A stretch of DNA of 64,000 bases, taken from contig NC_134033.1 of NCBI RefSeq assembly GCF_964204645.1, forward strand, positions 3,717,631 through 3,781,630. Reading direction: 5' to 3'. Positions 41,172 to 53,014 of this stretch are shown here, one piece after another; the first letter of the stretch is position 1; each line of letters starts with the position of its first letter. Made by a program: the position numbers and the translations under genes. The stretch is from Tubulanus polymorphus (taxonomy: Eukaryota; Nemertea; Palaeonemertea; Tubulaniformes; Tubulanidae). The notes beneath the pieces were generated by a model. The model worked only from the letters and a program-made list of their open reading frames with translations, had not been told where the DNA came from and searched no databases.

Positions 41172-43710
41172 ACATGGCGTCACAAGCCCCGGGGCTTGTC
41201 ACGCCATATCTGACATGGCGTCACAAGCCCCGAGTAAAATGCAGACTATATATAATTCACGCGGAACGAAGATATATGTTCGCGTCGAACGGACCACGTT
41301 TTTAAGTCCGATACGACGTGTAAAACCTGAATGAGATAATTTCAAGTACCGGTATGTCAATGTGTAATGAATTTCTATTTTTTCTTAACTTATTGTCTAA
41401 ATATATACTTACTAAATATTGTCTAAATATAATAACGTTATATTGTAGTATTCCGTTCAGTGCAACCACTTTGAAAGAAAATTATATCCCGTTTTTACTT
41501 CATAACTATATTCAGATGCATATATATCGAAAGATTTTTATGTAAAATTCTTCGAATATGTTTTTTACAGGTTTCCGTTATGGTGCGAGACGATCAGGAG
41601 ATCATCAGCTACATTTACATAAGCGATTTTGTATATTTTTACATATGAACAAAATAGAAACAACGATTTATAAACCTATTTCTAAGACTTAATGATTATT
41701 GTACTAATTCAAGATAATCAGTCACAATTTTTCATTTATTTCTACGGAAAACTGATCGGGTCCTCTCACGCCATGTAAATTGAAGCTATATTCTGTAGAC
41801 CGTTTGGGGCCTGACACGCCATATAGAAGACAAATCGCGATTTTTCTAGCAGTATTTGTTTTTTTTTCTTAGACTTTATGATTATGAACAATATATAACT
41901 AATTGAAACTAAAGATATGATTAGTGACAATTAATTGCTTCTATAGAAAACTGATCGCGTACTCTCACGCCATATTGGCGGCATAACACTTTGGGGCCTG
42001 ACACGCCATGTAGAAGACAGCGTGGTTTTAGGAGCTTTTTGTAACAGTATTTGCTTTTTTTTCTAAGACTAAATAATTGACAAATCATATAGAAGGATTA
42101 ATCTTTGAACATTTAAGACAATTAGTGACAATTATTCATTTGTTTGTACGGAAAAATCGTTCGGGTCTTCTCACGCCATGTCTCAATTGAAGCTATTCGG
42201 CAGACCGTTTGGGGCCTGACACGCCATGTAGAAGACAGCGTGATTTTAGGAGCTTTTTGAAACAATATTTGCCTTTTGTTCTGAGTCTAAATGATTGACA
42301 ATCCACGTAGAATGATAAATCTTTGAATATTTATGATAATCAATGACAATTATTCATTTGTTTGTACGGAAAATCGTTCGGGTCCTCTCACGCCATGTCT
42401 CAATTGAAGTTATTCTGCAGACCGTTTGGGGCTTGACACGCCATGTAGAAGACAGCGTGATTTTAGGAGCTTTTTGAAACAATATTTGCCTTTTTTCTAA
42501 GTCTAAATGATTGACAAACCATGTAGAATGATAAATCTTTGAATATTTATGATAATTAGTGACAATTATTCATTTGTTTGTACGGAAAATCGTTCGGGTC
42601 CTCTCACGCCATATCTCAATTGAAGCTATTCTGCAGACCGTTTGGGGCCTGACACGCCATATTGGTTGCAGACCGTTTGGGGCCTGACACGCCATGTAGA
42701 AGACAGCGTGATTTGAGGAGCTATTTTTGAAACAATATTTGCTTTCTTTCTAAGTCTAAATGATTGACAAACCATGTAGAATGATAAATCTTTGAATATT
42801 TATGATAATCAGTGACAATTATAGGAAAACTGATCGGGTCCTCTCACGCCATGTTTCAATTGAAGCTATTCTGCAGACCATTTGGGGCCTGACACGCCAT
42901 ATTGGCTGCAGAACATTCGGGGCTTGACACGCCATATAGAAGACAAATCGCGGTTTTTCTAGCAGTATTTGTTTTGTGATTATCAAATCATGAACAATAT
43001 ATAACTAATTGAAACTAAAGATATAATTTAATTGCTTCCATAGAAAACCGTTCGACAAACCATGTTTCAATTATTGAAGCTATTCTGCAGACAATTTGGG
43101 GCTTGACACGCCATATTGGCTGCAGAACATTTGGGGCCTGACACGCCATGTAGAAGGCTTAGCGATTTTAGGAGCCATATGACTGCAGATCACACTAGAT
43201 TGGAGCCTGGCTCACCATATATGTTTTTCTAACATTATCCATGTTCTTCTAAGACTAATTGATCAACAAATCATGTAAAATAGATGAATGATTCATTGAA
43301 ATGTAAGATAGTTAATTAAAATCTTTATTCTGTAAACTCATTCAGTAGATATATATGTAATGTTTTTGTATTTTTCATATGCTGGCGAAATATATGATTG
43401 TTTAAATTGTGTTTCAAAATGTGTGTACACTGCATTAGATTAACAAACAACGATCAATTTCTATTCTGTAAAACTCATTTTAGTGTAAATGCGATGTAAT
43501 ATGTAGTTCTTATTATGTATATATAATACGTTGTAAATCATCTAAGACAAATTAATATCCAACCGAATATTTCAACTTCGGAAGAAAAACCGCGAGACTT
43601 AGTCGACGTTTCATCTCATGCATAGGATTTGATTTTCATTTTACGTTTACCACATGGCGTGTCAAGCCCCAATATGGCGTGACAAGCCTCGGGGCTTGTG
43701 ACGCCATATG
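41172..43710. mobile_element. 2.5-kb element with self-palindromic ends and CACGCCAT arrays
   Basis: The left end ATGGCGTCACAAGCCCC-GGGGCTTGTCACGCCAT is a palindrome by itself, and its reverse-complement equivalent closes the right end at about 43673-43707. Between them lie about seven units of roughly 217 bp, each with TTTGGGGCCTGACACGCCAT, GTAGAAGACAGCGTG and TCGGGTCCTCTCACGCCAT. No ORF over 60 codons is present, so the element is non-autonomous or satellite-like. Confidence 0.7.
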
Positions 43711-43847
43711 CAGCAGGTCTTAAGATTGCCCTAGATGCCTAAATTTACCGTAGTTTTCATTACGGGAGTGCATCGTGAGTGGATCGGAACCATGATGGCG
43801 GGATTCAGGGCAACCTAAGTGCTAGTCAGACTTCATCGGCTGGCAAC

Positions 43848-44741
43848 ATGAACGAACTTGAATACAGCAACGCTTACCGCTCATTCCGATGCTTCGCTAG
43901 TAATTCGATTTCAGGACCTATAAGACTGGCCGAGGCATTGCGTATATGCGATACCGATATACCTAGAGGCGATCCCGTTAGTGGATTGAGGGTGTTGGCG
44001 ATCGGCGCGGGTCACGGAAATCTACTAGAAGAAACTCTAGGCGCGGTCGGCGATGAAGTAAAGGTAGATCGTTTGGACTGTGTGGAACCGAACAGTGTTA
44101 TGATGATAGAACTGCAGACTCGTATGAGTTTACTCGCTAGTAAGTACAACTTCGAGTATAAACTGTATCAACGACCGTTTACCAGAGAAAGCGCGGCGTC
44201 TTTTCTACCGAACGATTTCTACGATTTGTTGATATTTTCGCACGTATTTTATTATTTCGACGATCCAGCTAGCGAGTTGGAATTCGGTATGTATCGATTA
44301 ACCCGCAAACACGGGCGCGCGTTCGTCCATATGGACACTGAGAACACGATAGCCAAAATAACGCGGGACATCAATCGATGCTTAGGACGCACTGAACGTG
44401 ATATTCCCCATGTAAAATTCGACGTACCTAAAATGGACCTGGACGAAATTCTAACCGCGGCTAAAACGAAGACGGTTTTCAATTCGACGGATTCGGTATC
44501 GGTTGCGGTCCATCTCGCTCTCAAACCAGCTCGACCTCGTCTGAATAAATACGACGAAGAAATACGTGAAATAAACGACCAGTTGTTGTCGTTCGTGGCG
44601 CAAAGAAACGTCGCCGATTTGCCCGAAAATACGCGAGTTCAAATACAGGATATTATTCGCAAACATACCGTGGAAAGCCACGGGTTTCAGTTCATATCGG
44701 GTAAATTGGATAGTCTTTTAGTGATCAGAAACGAAGACTGA
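43848..44741 (+). CDS. Histamine N-methyltransferase-like SAM methyltransferase, paralogue 1
   Basis: 297 residues, intronless. SAM-binding motif I is [16 protein letters not shown]. The acidic strand-2 motif is CVEPNSVMM, matching the VEPS of HNMT. The strand-4 block is [16 protein letters not shown], matching the 'D-F-I-x-M-x-Q-M-L-Y-Y-V-K-D' of HNMT. The C-terminus (DQLLSFVAQ, then GKLDSLLVIRNED) parallels the HNMT end (LWDFL, then a GKVLFNN-type strand). HNMT methylates histamine in the cytosol; related invertebrate proteins have unknown acceptors. The ATG at 43848 is chosen because the two paralogues start at the equivalent Met and are also 297 aa; upstream reading is open to a GTG at 43779 only by chance. 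It sits just right of the 2.5-kb palindromic-end element. Confidence 0.8.
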   Translation: MNELEYSNAYRSFRCFASNSISGPIRLAEALRICDTDIPRGDPVSGLRVLAIGAGHGNLLEETLGAVGDEVKVDRLDCVEPNSVMMIELQTRMSLLASKYNFEYKLYQRPFTRESAASFLPNDFYDLLIFSHVFYYFDDPASELEFGMYRLTRKHGRAFVHMDTENTIAKITRDINRCLGRTERDIPHVKFDVPKMDLDEILTAAKTKTVFNSTDSVSVAVHLALKPARPRLNKYDEEIREINDQLLSFVAQRNVADLPENTRVQIQDIIRKHTVESHGFQFISGKLDSLLVIRNED

Positions 44742-46652
44742 TTTGAGGTCAAAGTTCGGCACGAAAGCAGCCAGTCGTCCAGAAAGCTGCTACAAGTTTA
44801 AAGACTAAAGTGTATTGCATGATGTGCTTCACAAACTACGATTCATTCAACATATACAGATAAATTAATCAACTTCATGATTTTATAGTGATTCATAGTG
44901 TATATACGTACATATGCAATGTTTATCCATGTAGTTACTTGTTGCGCAGACGGTATGCTTTGGACCGAGTCAGGAACAATCAGGGTCTGGCGTCGGTTGC
45001 ACACTCATGGCTAACATTGGCTGACCAGTTAAAGACCAACTTAGTTCTCCAATCTAACAACTGAAATGATCAGTCTTGATATCTAAGGACACTATGGAAC
45101 TGGCCGTAGTGTCCAGTTCCAAAGACTCGAGACCTATGAACCGGCCATCTGTATGACGCATCAATACCAATCAGCATAACAGTACAGTACCAGGACTCAG
45201 GCCTTTCGACAAATATTTTCCTGAGTTGGTGTAAACAACTAATAATTGACCATAGAAAACATTTGCTATCTTCATTTTGAACATTTATTACTGCTTTTGT
45301 TGTAAATGGTAATTAAATATAAGATGATGCTTTAATATCCTTTTCTGTTGAAAATTTTGTGATTCGAGGTGTCTTTTATGATTCCTTTATGCTATAAATT
45401 CATTACAAACATTACATTTAATTTCATCGTTTTTCACATTTGAAATTGTTCTTTTCTTTCATTTGAATTTTCTGGTGTCTCAAAATCTATAACATTTTTT
45501 TTTAATGATTTGCAGTTTTTTCGTGTCGAGATTTTATAGATTTATCGATGTACTTTTTACAATATGGACAATAATTTTGATTTTTATTAACATCAATTTT
45601 TTCTGTCTCGTACTCACTGTCTCCCATTTATAAGGAAAAAAAAATACTAGTGGTGATGAGTGATGTGCCGACCTCTCGACCTCTGATCTGAAAGCCCACT
45701 TTTCCAATTACTTATGTATACGCACACGCAATGGGAATGATTTTTCGTAATATTTTTTTACGTAACTCCATTCCCGAAATATTGAGTGGTTATTTTACAG
45801 AGGAGAACCTCCCTAGCCCATGCATGGGTTTCAATCCACAGCCGGAACCACCCTCTTTTAAGACATTCAACATGGCTGTTAGTCAGTTTTTGAAGAATAG
45901 GTTAATTCAATCTTTAACTTTAAGATAGGCCGCCTATCTTTTAAACTTTTCCAGGCAAAATCTTATCAAAATCCATATAGAACGTTATCAATTTTCTGAA
46001 TGTAATTGATTGAACGCAAGTGACGTTTAAAAATCAATAAAATATAAGTGGCTAAAACATTTTGAAGGTATCTTTTTAAACGTGTTCTTATGTGTAAAAA
46101 AATCTTGCGCTGCGCGGACTGTTGTCTTATTAGGAAAAGGTGCCCTGAGAAATATTGCGGTTGTATTTTCAAAAGGGCGCAGGGAAATTGCGATCTAGAC
46201 GGGAGCACGTGCTGTCTTTTTCCTTCGCCTTTTCCAAAGATAATCCTTTCCTAAGACAAGTAGACCAAGAAAGTTAACTTTATCTTGATTTTCCACTAAC
46301 TTGAAAACAAATCATATCATTGTAATAAAAATGGATTATAATTGATATGTAAATAAGGATTTCAATATAATGTTAAAATCTGCAAAAGCTCTCTGCAAAC
46401 GGCTTAACACTGAAAATCCACAGTCGTCTATGGAACTGGGCGTGATAGTTCCTGACTCCGCCCAAGCATGCTATTCGGTAGGGCCCATTCTTCAGGTCCT
46501 CACAACGGGAAGTAACAATACGTCGATAAACAATATAGAATATGAACTAAATGACTTTCAAACATAGAAATGAACGATTCCCAGTTTGAAGCACATCATG
46601 CAAATACACTTATGTCTCTCCGCTTTCGAGCCGATCTTTGACCTCTTTGACC
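44742..46652. other. Spacer between methyltransferase paralogues 1 and 2
   Basis: Contains conserved 3'-flank sequence of paralogue 1 up to about 44850 and, at 46570-46650, that of paralogue 2. A trace of the 11400 repeat lies at about 45010-45070. An isolated short ORF at 45731-45928 carries the peptide CMGFNPQPEPPSF (see findings); its context matches the upstream flank of paralogue 2. Confidence 0.45.
45731..45928 (+). CDS. Small hypothetical ORF with NPQPEPP motif
   Basis: 65 codons, ending TLR then TAG. The first half is unremarkable and the second half reads ENLPSPCMGFNPQPEPPSFK. I do not recognise a named family. DNA of the same kind is found on the minus strand at about 47975-48050 (MHQCIGINPQPEPPFFQTF), degraded at about 54228-54262 (VGINPQSEPSS), and as a fragment near 52090. 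It may be a relic exon or domain carried by the duplication rather than a free gene. Confidence 0.25.
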   Translation: MGMIFRNIFLRNSIPEILSGYFTEENLPSPCMGFNPQPEPPSFKTFNMAVSQFLKNRLIQSLTLR

Positions 46653-47546
46653 TCAGTCTTCGTTTCTGATCACTAAAAAACTTTCCAATTTTCCTTGTAT
46701 GAACTGAAACCCGTGGCTTACCACGGTATGTTCGCCAATGATATCCTGTAATTGAGCTCGCGTATTTTCGGGCAAATCGGCGACGTTTCTTTGCGCCACG
46801 AACGACAACAACTGGTCGTTTGTTTCACGTATTTCTTCGTCGTATTTACTCACACGAGGTCGAGCTGGTTTGAGAGCGAGATGGATCGCAACCGATGCCG
46901 AATCCGCCCAATAGAAAACCGTCTTCGTTTTAGCCGCGGTTACAATTTCGCCGAGATCAAATCGACGGACGTGGAAATTAGCATGAGGAATGTCACGATC
47001 GGTGCTTTCTAAGCATCGATTGATGTCCCGCGTTATTTTGGCTATCGAACCATTGGTTTCCATAACAACAAACGCGCGCCCGTGTTTGCGGGTTAATCGA
47101 TACAGACCGAATTCCAACTCGCTAGCCGGATCTTCGAAATAATAAAGTACGTGCGAAAATATCAACAAATCGTAGAAATCGTTCGGTAGAAAAGACGCGG
47201 CGCTTTCTCTGGTAAACGGTCGTTGATACAGGTTATACTCGAAGTTGTACTTACTAGCGAGTAAACTCATACGAGTCCGCAGTTCTATCATCATAACACT
47301 GTTCGGTTCCACACAGTCCAAACGATCTACCTTTACTTCATCGCCGACTGCGCTTAAAGTTTCTTCTAGTAGATTTCCGTGAGCCGCGCCGATCGCCAAC
47401 ACCCTCAATCCTCGTACGGGATCGCCTCTACGTATATCGGTATCGCATATACGCAATGCCTCGGCCAGTCTTATAGGTCCTGAAATCGAATTGCTAGCGA
47501 AACTTCGTAACGAGCGGTAAGCGTTGCTGTATGCTAGTTCATTCAT
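46653..47546 (-). CDS. Histamine N-methyltransferase-like SAM methyltransferase, paralogue 2
   Basis: 297 residues, same length and motif order as the copy at 43848. Motif I is [16 protein letters not shown], with Ala replacing the second Gly of [16 protein letters not shown] and [16 protein letters not shown] are intact. It shares with paralogue 3 a block that differs from paralogue 1 ([11 protein letters not shown], and [20 protein letters not shown]), so these two are the closest pair. The 3' flank is also conserved in all three copies (GAGGTCAAAG followed by TGCATGATGTGCTTC or a close variant). The Gly-to-Ala change in motif I is shared with paralogue 3 and may affect cofactor binding, which is inference. 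Confidence 0.8.
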   Translation of the reverse strand: MNELAYSNAYRSLRSFASNSISGPIRLAEALRICDTDIRRGDPVRGLRVLAIGAAHGNLLEETLSAVGDEVKVDRLDCVEPNSVMMIELRTRMSLLASKYNFEYNLYQRPFTRESAASFLPNDFYDLLIFSHVLYYFEDPASELEFGLYRLTRKHGRAFVVMETNGSIAKITRDINRCLESTDRDIPHANFHVRRFDLGEIVTAAKTKTVFYWADSASVAIHLALKPARPRVSKYDEEIRETNDQLLSFVAQRNVADLPENTRAQLQDIIGEHTVVSHGFQFIQGKLESFLVIRNED

Positions 47547-49090
47547 GTTGCCAGCTCAAGCAAGACTTAGTTGACCTTTTTGATAAGACTGACTCGAATC
47601 ATGTAGAAATGAAAAGTATAATCGGCTTGATTCCTTTTTTTTAAATTCTCATTCTCCAACGTTACCGATTTGCGTTCAATCCATTTCGTTCAGCAGATTA
47701 GCTTTCTTCGGTTTTTGTTCGACTTCGCGACCCATTATTTGAAAAGTTTAGAATTCAAGATATACCTTTGAAGACCCTGATCTTTTTATTTCTGATTTTT
47801 AAACGTCAGCCATATTTACCCTCGATAAATTTCATTCGGCAAATTGACAACGATCAATAATGGATTTTACTTATATGACCTATACTTTTACTTGTATGAC
47901 CTATAAATAACTTTTAAAAAAAATCTAGTGAAATTAAATTGACCTAAATATCGAAAACTGATTTTGTCAGGAATATCGAATGTCTGAAAGAAGGGTGGTT
48001 CCGGCTGTGGATTGATACCTATACATTGGTGCATTTGTTGAGGGAAGCGGGAATGGAGTTACCGATTTCTAGCAAGCGAGACCCATGACACCGTATCTTG
48101 AGAAAATTGATAAAATCTAGTCGAAGCGAAAAATTAGTCCCATAATAAAATCCTATATAATTCATTTGATTCATAATAAGATTTGTACATACACAAAATA
48201 GTTACCACGTATTAACGCTAATTCCGACGGATAGAACATTTAGAATCTACACAACGAACACCAAAATTTTCACCAAAAATATTCCATCGTCAGGTCGACA
48301 GTAGAACCTCCTAACAAACCTTGAATTTCATTGCATATATTATTCTAATACTGGGTATAACTGGGTATATCAGTTAACAAATGGATTTTCTGGTTGCCTA
48401 AAGTTCCTTGTAACGAGAGGCTCTGCTGTAGCTGGCAATGCGCGTAGATAACCTCCTGAAAAAGATGTCTACCTCCGGAAAGAACCCCCTACGACATCAT
48501 CGAATCGATGAGATTTATGTAGGCAGCATTCTTTTCTGGTAATTAAGGAAAATGAAATCATTATTTTTTGAGACAATAATTTAGAATATACGTAGACAAT
48601 ATGGAATGCATCCGGAGACCTTTTCAAAAAAGATGGCTACCCTCAAAATTCTCCGTTTGACTCCACCAATAGGGGAGCCCCCTATAGTGATGATGTCATA
48701 GGGAGATTTTGTGAAGGTGAGGCAGCCATTTTTTCTGGGAGGACAGCAAACCTTGCCTACCTCAGACATGTCCAACTTTTGACTGATTCGGACAAAACGA
48801 AGTCATTTTCTGATCTCCTAACATATTTTGCGATCCTTAAGTCAGACTTTCAGGCTTAAATCGGACCGTTTTTCGTTGGACCAAGTTTGTCCGAGTCGGG
48901 CGAGGTTGACTAGTAAAATGAAATAGCCTACACAGTCGTATAGTTACTTGTTTTTAGCGTGACGTCGAGTCACATTTCGTTGGCACCGAAAACAATTAAC
49001 TAAGATATAGATAGAAAGAAAATTTAATCACATAAATATTTACAAAACAATTCCGAGAATATGATTCTGGAATTTGTAGCGAGGATGGTT
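47547..49090. repeat. Duplicated upstream flank of paralogue 2
   Basis: Matches 53909-56145 in order and orientation: both have AAAGTATAATCGGCTTGATT, CTGTGGATTGATACCTA, the TTAGAATATAGACAAT-type segment and the ending GCCTACACAGTCGTATAGTT followed by GTGACGTCGAGTCACATTTC. No gene of its own is recognised. Confidence 0.75.
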
Positions 49091-52000
49091 TGAATACCAG
49101 TGCCAGGGTACAAGTACATTATGAGCAAAAGGGTTAAGTTAAACATTAACAAGTTATAAATTCGGCGTAAACCAGACATAAATTTAGAAATGTTACATGA
49201 TGGTTGGGTTTATATGAAATGGCTAACAGAGCAGATACTGTACATATGTAGGAGTCTATTGTTGGAATTGTTGGTAGTTACTGAGAAAAATGTTAAGTAG
49301 GAAGTTTATCTTATTGGTTTCAGTGCGATTTGAGATGTAATCAGTTATTTTATTGTCGAATGAGGAAAACAAAGCGTCGATTTTTGTTTTGTGGCCAAGT
49401 GAAACAATAACGACACCATCCCCCAAAAATGATAGGTCCAATGACATTGGGATAAAAGCGTAAATCTCGAAACTATAATACGAGGATGAAACTAAACAAC
49501 TTATTTGATACGTTAAGATGGAGCCACTCGATAGAATTGGATATACACCCACCATTGTAGTGCCTTCAAATTCATAAGTAATAGTTTCGCATGCGGACTG
49601 AATCGAACAAACGTAGAAATATCTCGTAGTACTAGAATACTTAAAACCGAATTTTTTTAGCAGTTATGAGTTTCTAATAAAATGGCCAAGTACGCCTTGG
49701 CGTATAGGTCATATTTAGGAAAAAGTATTATGATTTTGATCATCATTTTCAACTTTTCGAAGTACATGGCGAGTTCTAATTTACGTTTAAAGCAGGTAAA
49801 AAACGCTAGCAACAACCTTGACTCTTTTTCTGTGTTGGGGAGAGGACTCAGAAAACCCCAAACGGTATTAACCCAACAATTAGCCCTTTTTTCCAGACGA
49901 GAGAGGATTAACTCCCGGGTTATTTCTGTGCTGGAGGAACTACTCCATTGGAAAAGCAAAGAGTGTTAACCAAATATAGTTATGCAAAGGCTAGCATTTG
50001 ATCTAGTGCACAGTGCACACTTTGTTAGTCTCCGAGACATCAGGACTGGACATCTGTGCCGGACAACAGGTTTCGATACAGGTTTGTAGATGTCTCTCCA
50101 TCGGATGTGTGCGTTCTTGTAACTACAGGCTTGTGGACGATTCGTCATGATCTGCGCCTTTGGTTATTCGACATTGGGCTTACCACCTATGTGAACGCAG
50201 GTGGGGCCAGCAATGTCTTGTCGTTACTTTCATCTTGGAGTATTCAAATGACTACTCCAAGCTTTCATATCTACAGTCCATCTCGCAGTGAGTCTGACAA
50301 AGGCCAGCTTGGTGCAGTAACTTCTTTAGATCAAGTTGATGACTTCTTGCGATTTTTCATCGCTGTCTCCGGTGTAAACAATGTGGAGTTGTAGCCGATA
50401 CGTCTGGAAGAACTTGTTTGTGGAAGAGGCCTCGTATTCGAAAATCGCATTGTGGGCACTTGGCGTCTGTGGTTTCCTCGGAGACTATCGAGGGTGTGAC
50501 TTCTAACGGAGCTGTAACATCGACCTGGGACTATATCGCATACGAGTCATTTACATAAGCTATAGATCAAATTGATATTACTACCTCCATGCTTTCCCAT
50601 AATAAACGCGAAAATGGATGATACCGATATTAGTTAGAAAAGATAGCTAGCTTAATGATAGCGTAAAGCAAAAAACACCTAAGCTGTTGCACTTGCAAAA
50701 GAACGTTTTGGATTAGACAAAATAACACTATTCTCTCATAAAATTTGGTTATAGAATTTGAAAAATATGCGTTGTTTGGTAAAAGGATATCTCTGAGCTA
50801 GACGTTGTTGAAGAACCACTGTCGTCGACATTAATGTATGTATACATAATATCTTGATATAAAATGATTCACAATGTGCAATTAAGGGAAAGAAAATAGT
50901 TTGTGCAAGTTAAAGTGTCGTTACTGACGGTTAGTGCAATCATTTTTCCATCCGGAAAAGCTAGGTAAAAAAGTATGTGTCGAAATTACAAAGTATGATA
51001 TTTTTCATTCGAATGTACCGAAGACCAAGAAACGTGTTTGGTCGTGTTTATTGATTAATTGTGGAGCACTTGACCTTATCGTCAAAACGTATCTATGTAT
51101 GATCACTACGTTTGACTCAAAGATAAGGAGAGCCCCTTTGCTTTTACCATTATTAGAATATAAAGTGCGAAAGATTCAAAACTACATTACAAACTGCCTA
51201 TTGAATCCATCATCGATTATTCCTGGCTGTGATCGGGGATGTAAAAATCAAATTCATTGTGTACTTTGTAATAATATATGACATTATAGGGCCTACTGAT
51301 ATTATATCCCGAAATCAGTTGACCACGCATCGGTCACACTACCCATCTTTGATGGATTCGACCTCGAATCTGAACTTGGCAAAAATAACTTTTTTTTCTA
51401 ACAGCTACTGCAGACAAAACAACCTGAAATTCCTTTATGTTTGAAATTGAAAATACGTTTCATTACTTAAGTGATCAATGTGATCTACATATACGTCATG
51501 AAAACCGCCTTCATCAAAGGGAATAAAAACTATTACTACATTATTACATATACCATCTCTGCACTATTTTTTCAAGAGCTTCACTTTGACTTAATTATGC
51601 TCTGTGTTCACAACTTAGCGTGCTTTTCTTTTAAAAATCTTCATGGAACTATGTCCATTTTATGAAGTGGAGCCCAGAGGAAAATTAACAGATTTAAGAA
51701 CCTCAGCCGCAGTCAAACTTATTTTTCTAAATAAATCGTCATGTGAACGATATGTGAAAGACAAAAAATACTTGGGCTGGCAGGGGAACGATCCCTATGC
51801 GAATATGCAAGCCTGCTCCAGGTTCTCCAAATAATTTAGCCATGGCAACTCCAGAAAACAATCTCATTAATAAAGAAACATAAATAGGTTGCTTCAACTT
51901 TACAGTAATACGGAAAACATAATTTCGTCAGTTAAATATGTATCGTTTTTTTACAAATACCAGCGAAAAATAAACAGACATTTCGCGAGATCAGTCGATA

Positions 52001-52096
52001 GGCGATATGCAGACATATCATATTCCTGCATGTTCATCATTTTTAGTACACAATGAATGCAAACGGCTTTAGATTATCGACGCCATAGGCGTGGGG
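49091..52096. other. Spacer between paralogues 2 and 3, no recognised gene
   Basis: Open frames of 95-115 codons (49682-49969, 50056-50394, 50934-51281) show no signal, domain or codon pattern I can support. Base composition is AT-rich as in other spacers. Decayed mobile DNA is possible. Confidence 0.35.
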
Positions 52097-52246
52097 TGGT
52101 TCTGGCTTGGAGTAATCATTTTCAAATGATTACACCAAGGTTCTGGTTAGGGAGATAGGGGATTGTGAATGCTGTATGGGAGTTGTCTCCACTACAATCA
52201 ACGATTGTAGGCTCTCCGGAGGAGATACAACTCCCTGGACATTCAC
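52097..52246. other. Multi-stem foldable segment
   Basis: CTTGGAGTAATCATTTTC is followed by AAATGATTACACCAAG (52106-52139), a hairpin of 15 pairs with one mismatch. Next, GTGAATG...GGGAGTTGTCTCC pairs with GGAGATACAACTCCC...CATTCAC (52164-52246) and encloses two further stems, CTACAATC/GATTGTAG and CTCC/GGAG. The function is unknown; it could be a structured RNA or a compact foldback element. Confidence 0.5.
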
Positions 52247-52671
52247 CATTAAAAAACACATGGGGAAATTTATAGAGCACTCGCGCGAGGTACAGCGAGA
52301 TTAGTGTGAAATGAGAAAAAAAATCAAAATCCCATTATACACTTACCGAAACCGTGGCTCTCCACCAATGATACCGGGTTCCGGTTCAGATGTTATGAAA
52401 TGATTGAACGCAAGAGTGTAAATTATACGTTGACTTTATTAGGCGTTGAGAGAGAGCGGATGAGAGAGAGCAAGAAAGTAGAATACATGTGCTTAAATAG
52501 CGACTGATAAGACACTGGCCAGTTCAGCGCTGATAAAAGGTCAAGTACCTTAAATGGACTGACCAGTGTTCTGTTGTAAATATCAAAATATTAAATTAGT
52601 TACTACACACATATATTCATAATAATAATAATGATAGTAATCCTAATAGCAAATTTTACATCCTTCCTCTG

Positions 52672-52899
<228 letters not shown>

Positions 52900-53014
52900 A
52901 ATGATTCGCATTTTATGAAGCACATCACGCAAATACACTTTACAGTTTATACTTATTTCTTGTGGCAGCTTTAACGGACGACTGGTCGCTGTCGAGCCGA
53001 TCTTTGACCTCAAA

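Noticed and set aside
43779-43847. N-terminal extension of methyltransferase paralogue 1
   Set aside because: It begins at GTG, is not found in the two paralogues, and all three share an ATG at the later position.
50056-50394. 112-codon ORF between paralogues 2 and 3
   Set aside because: No domain, signal sequence or splice partner; composition like the surrounding spacer.
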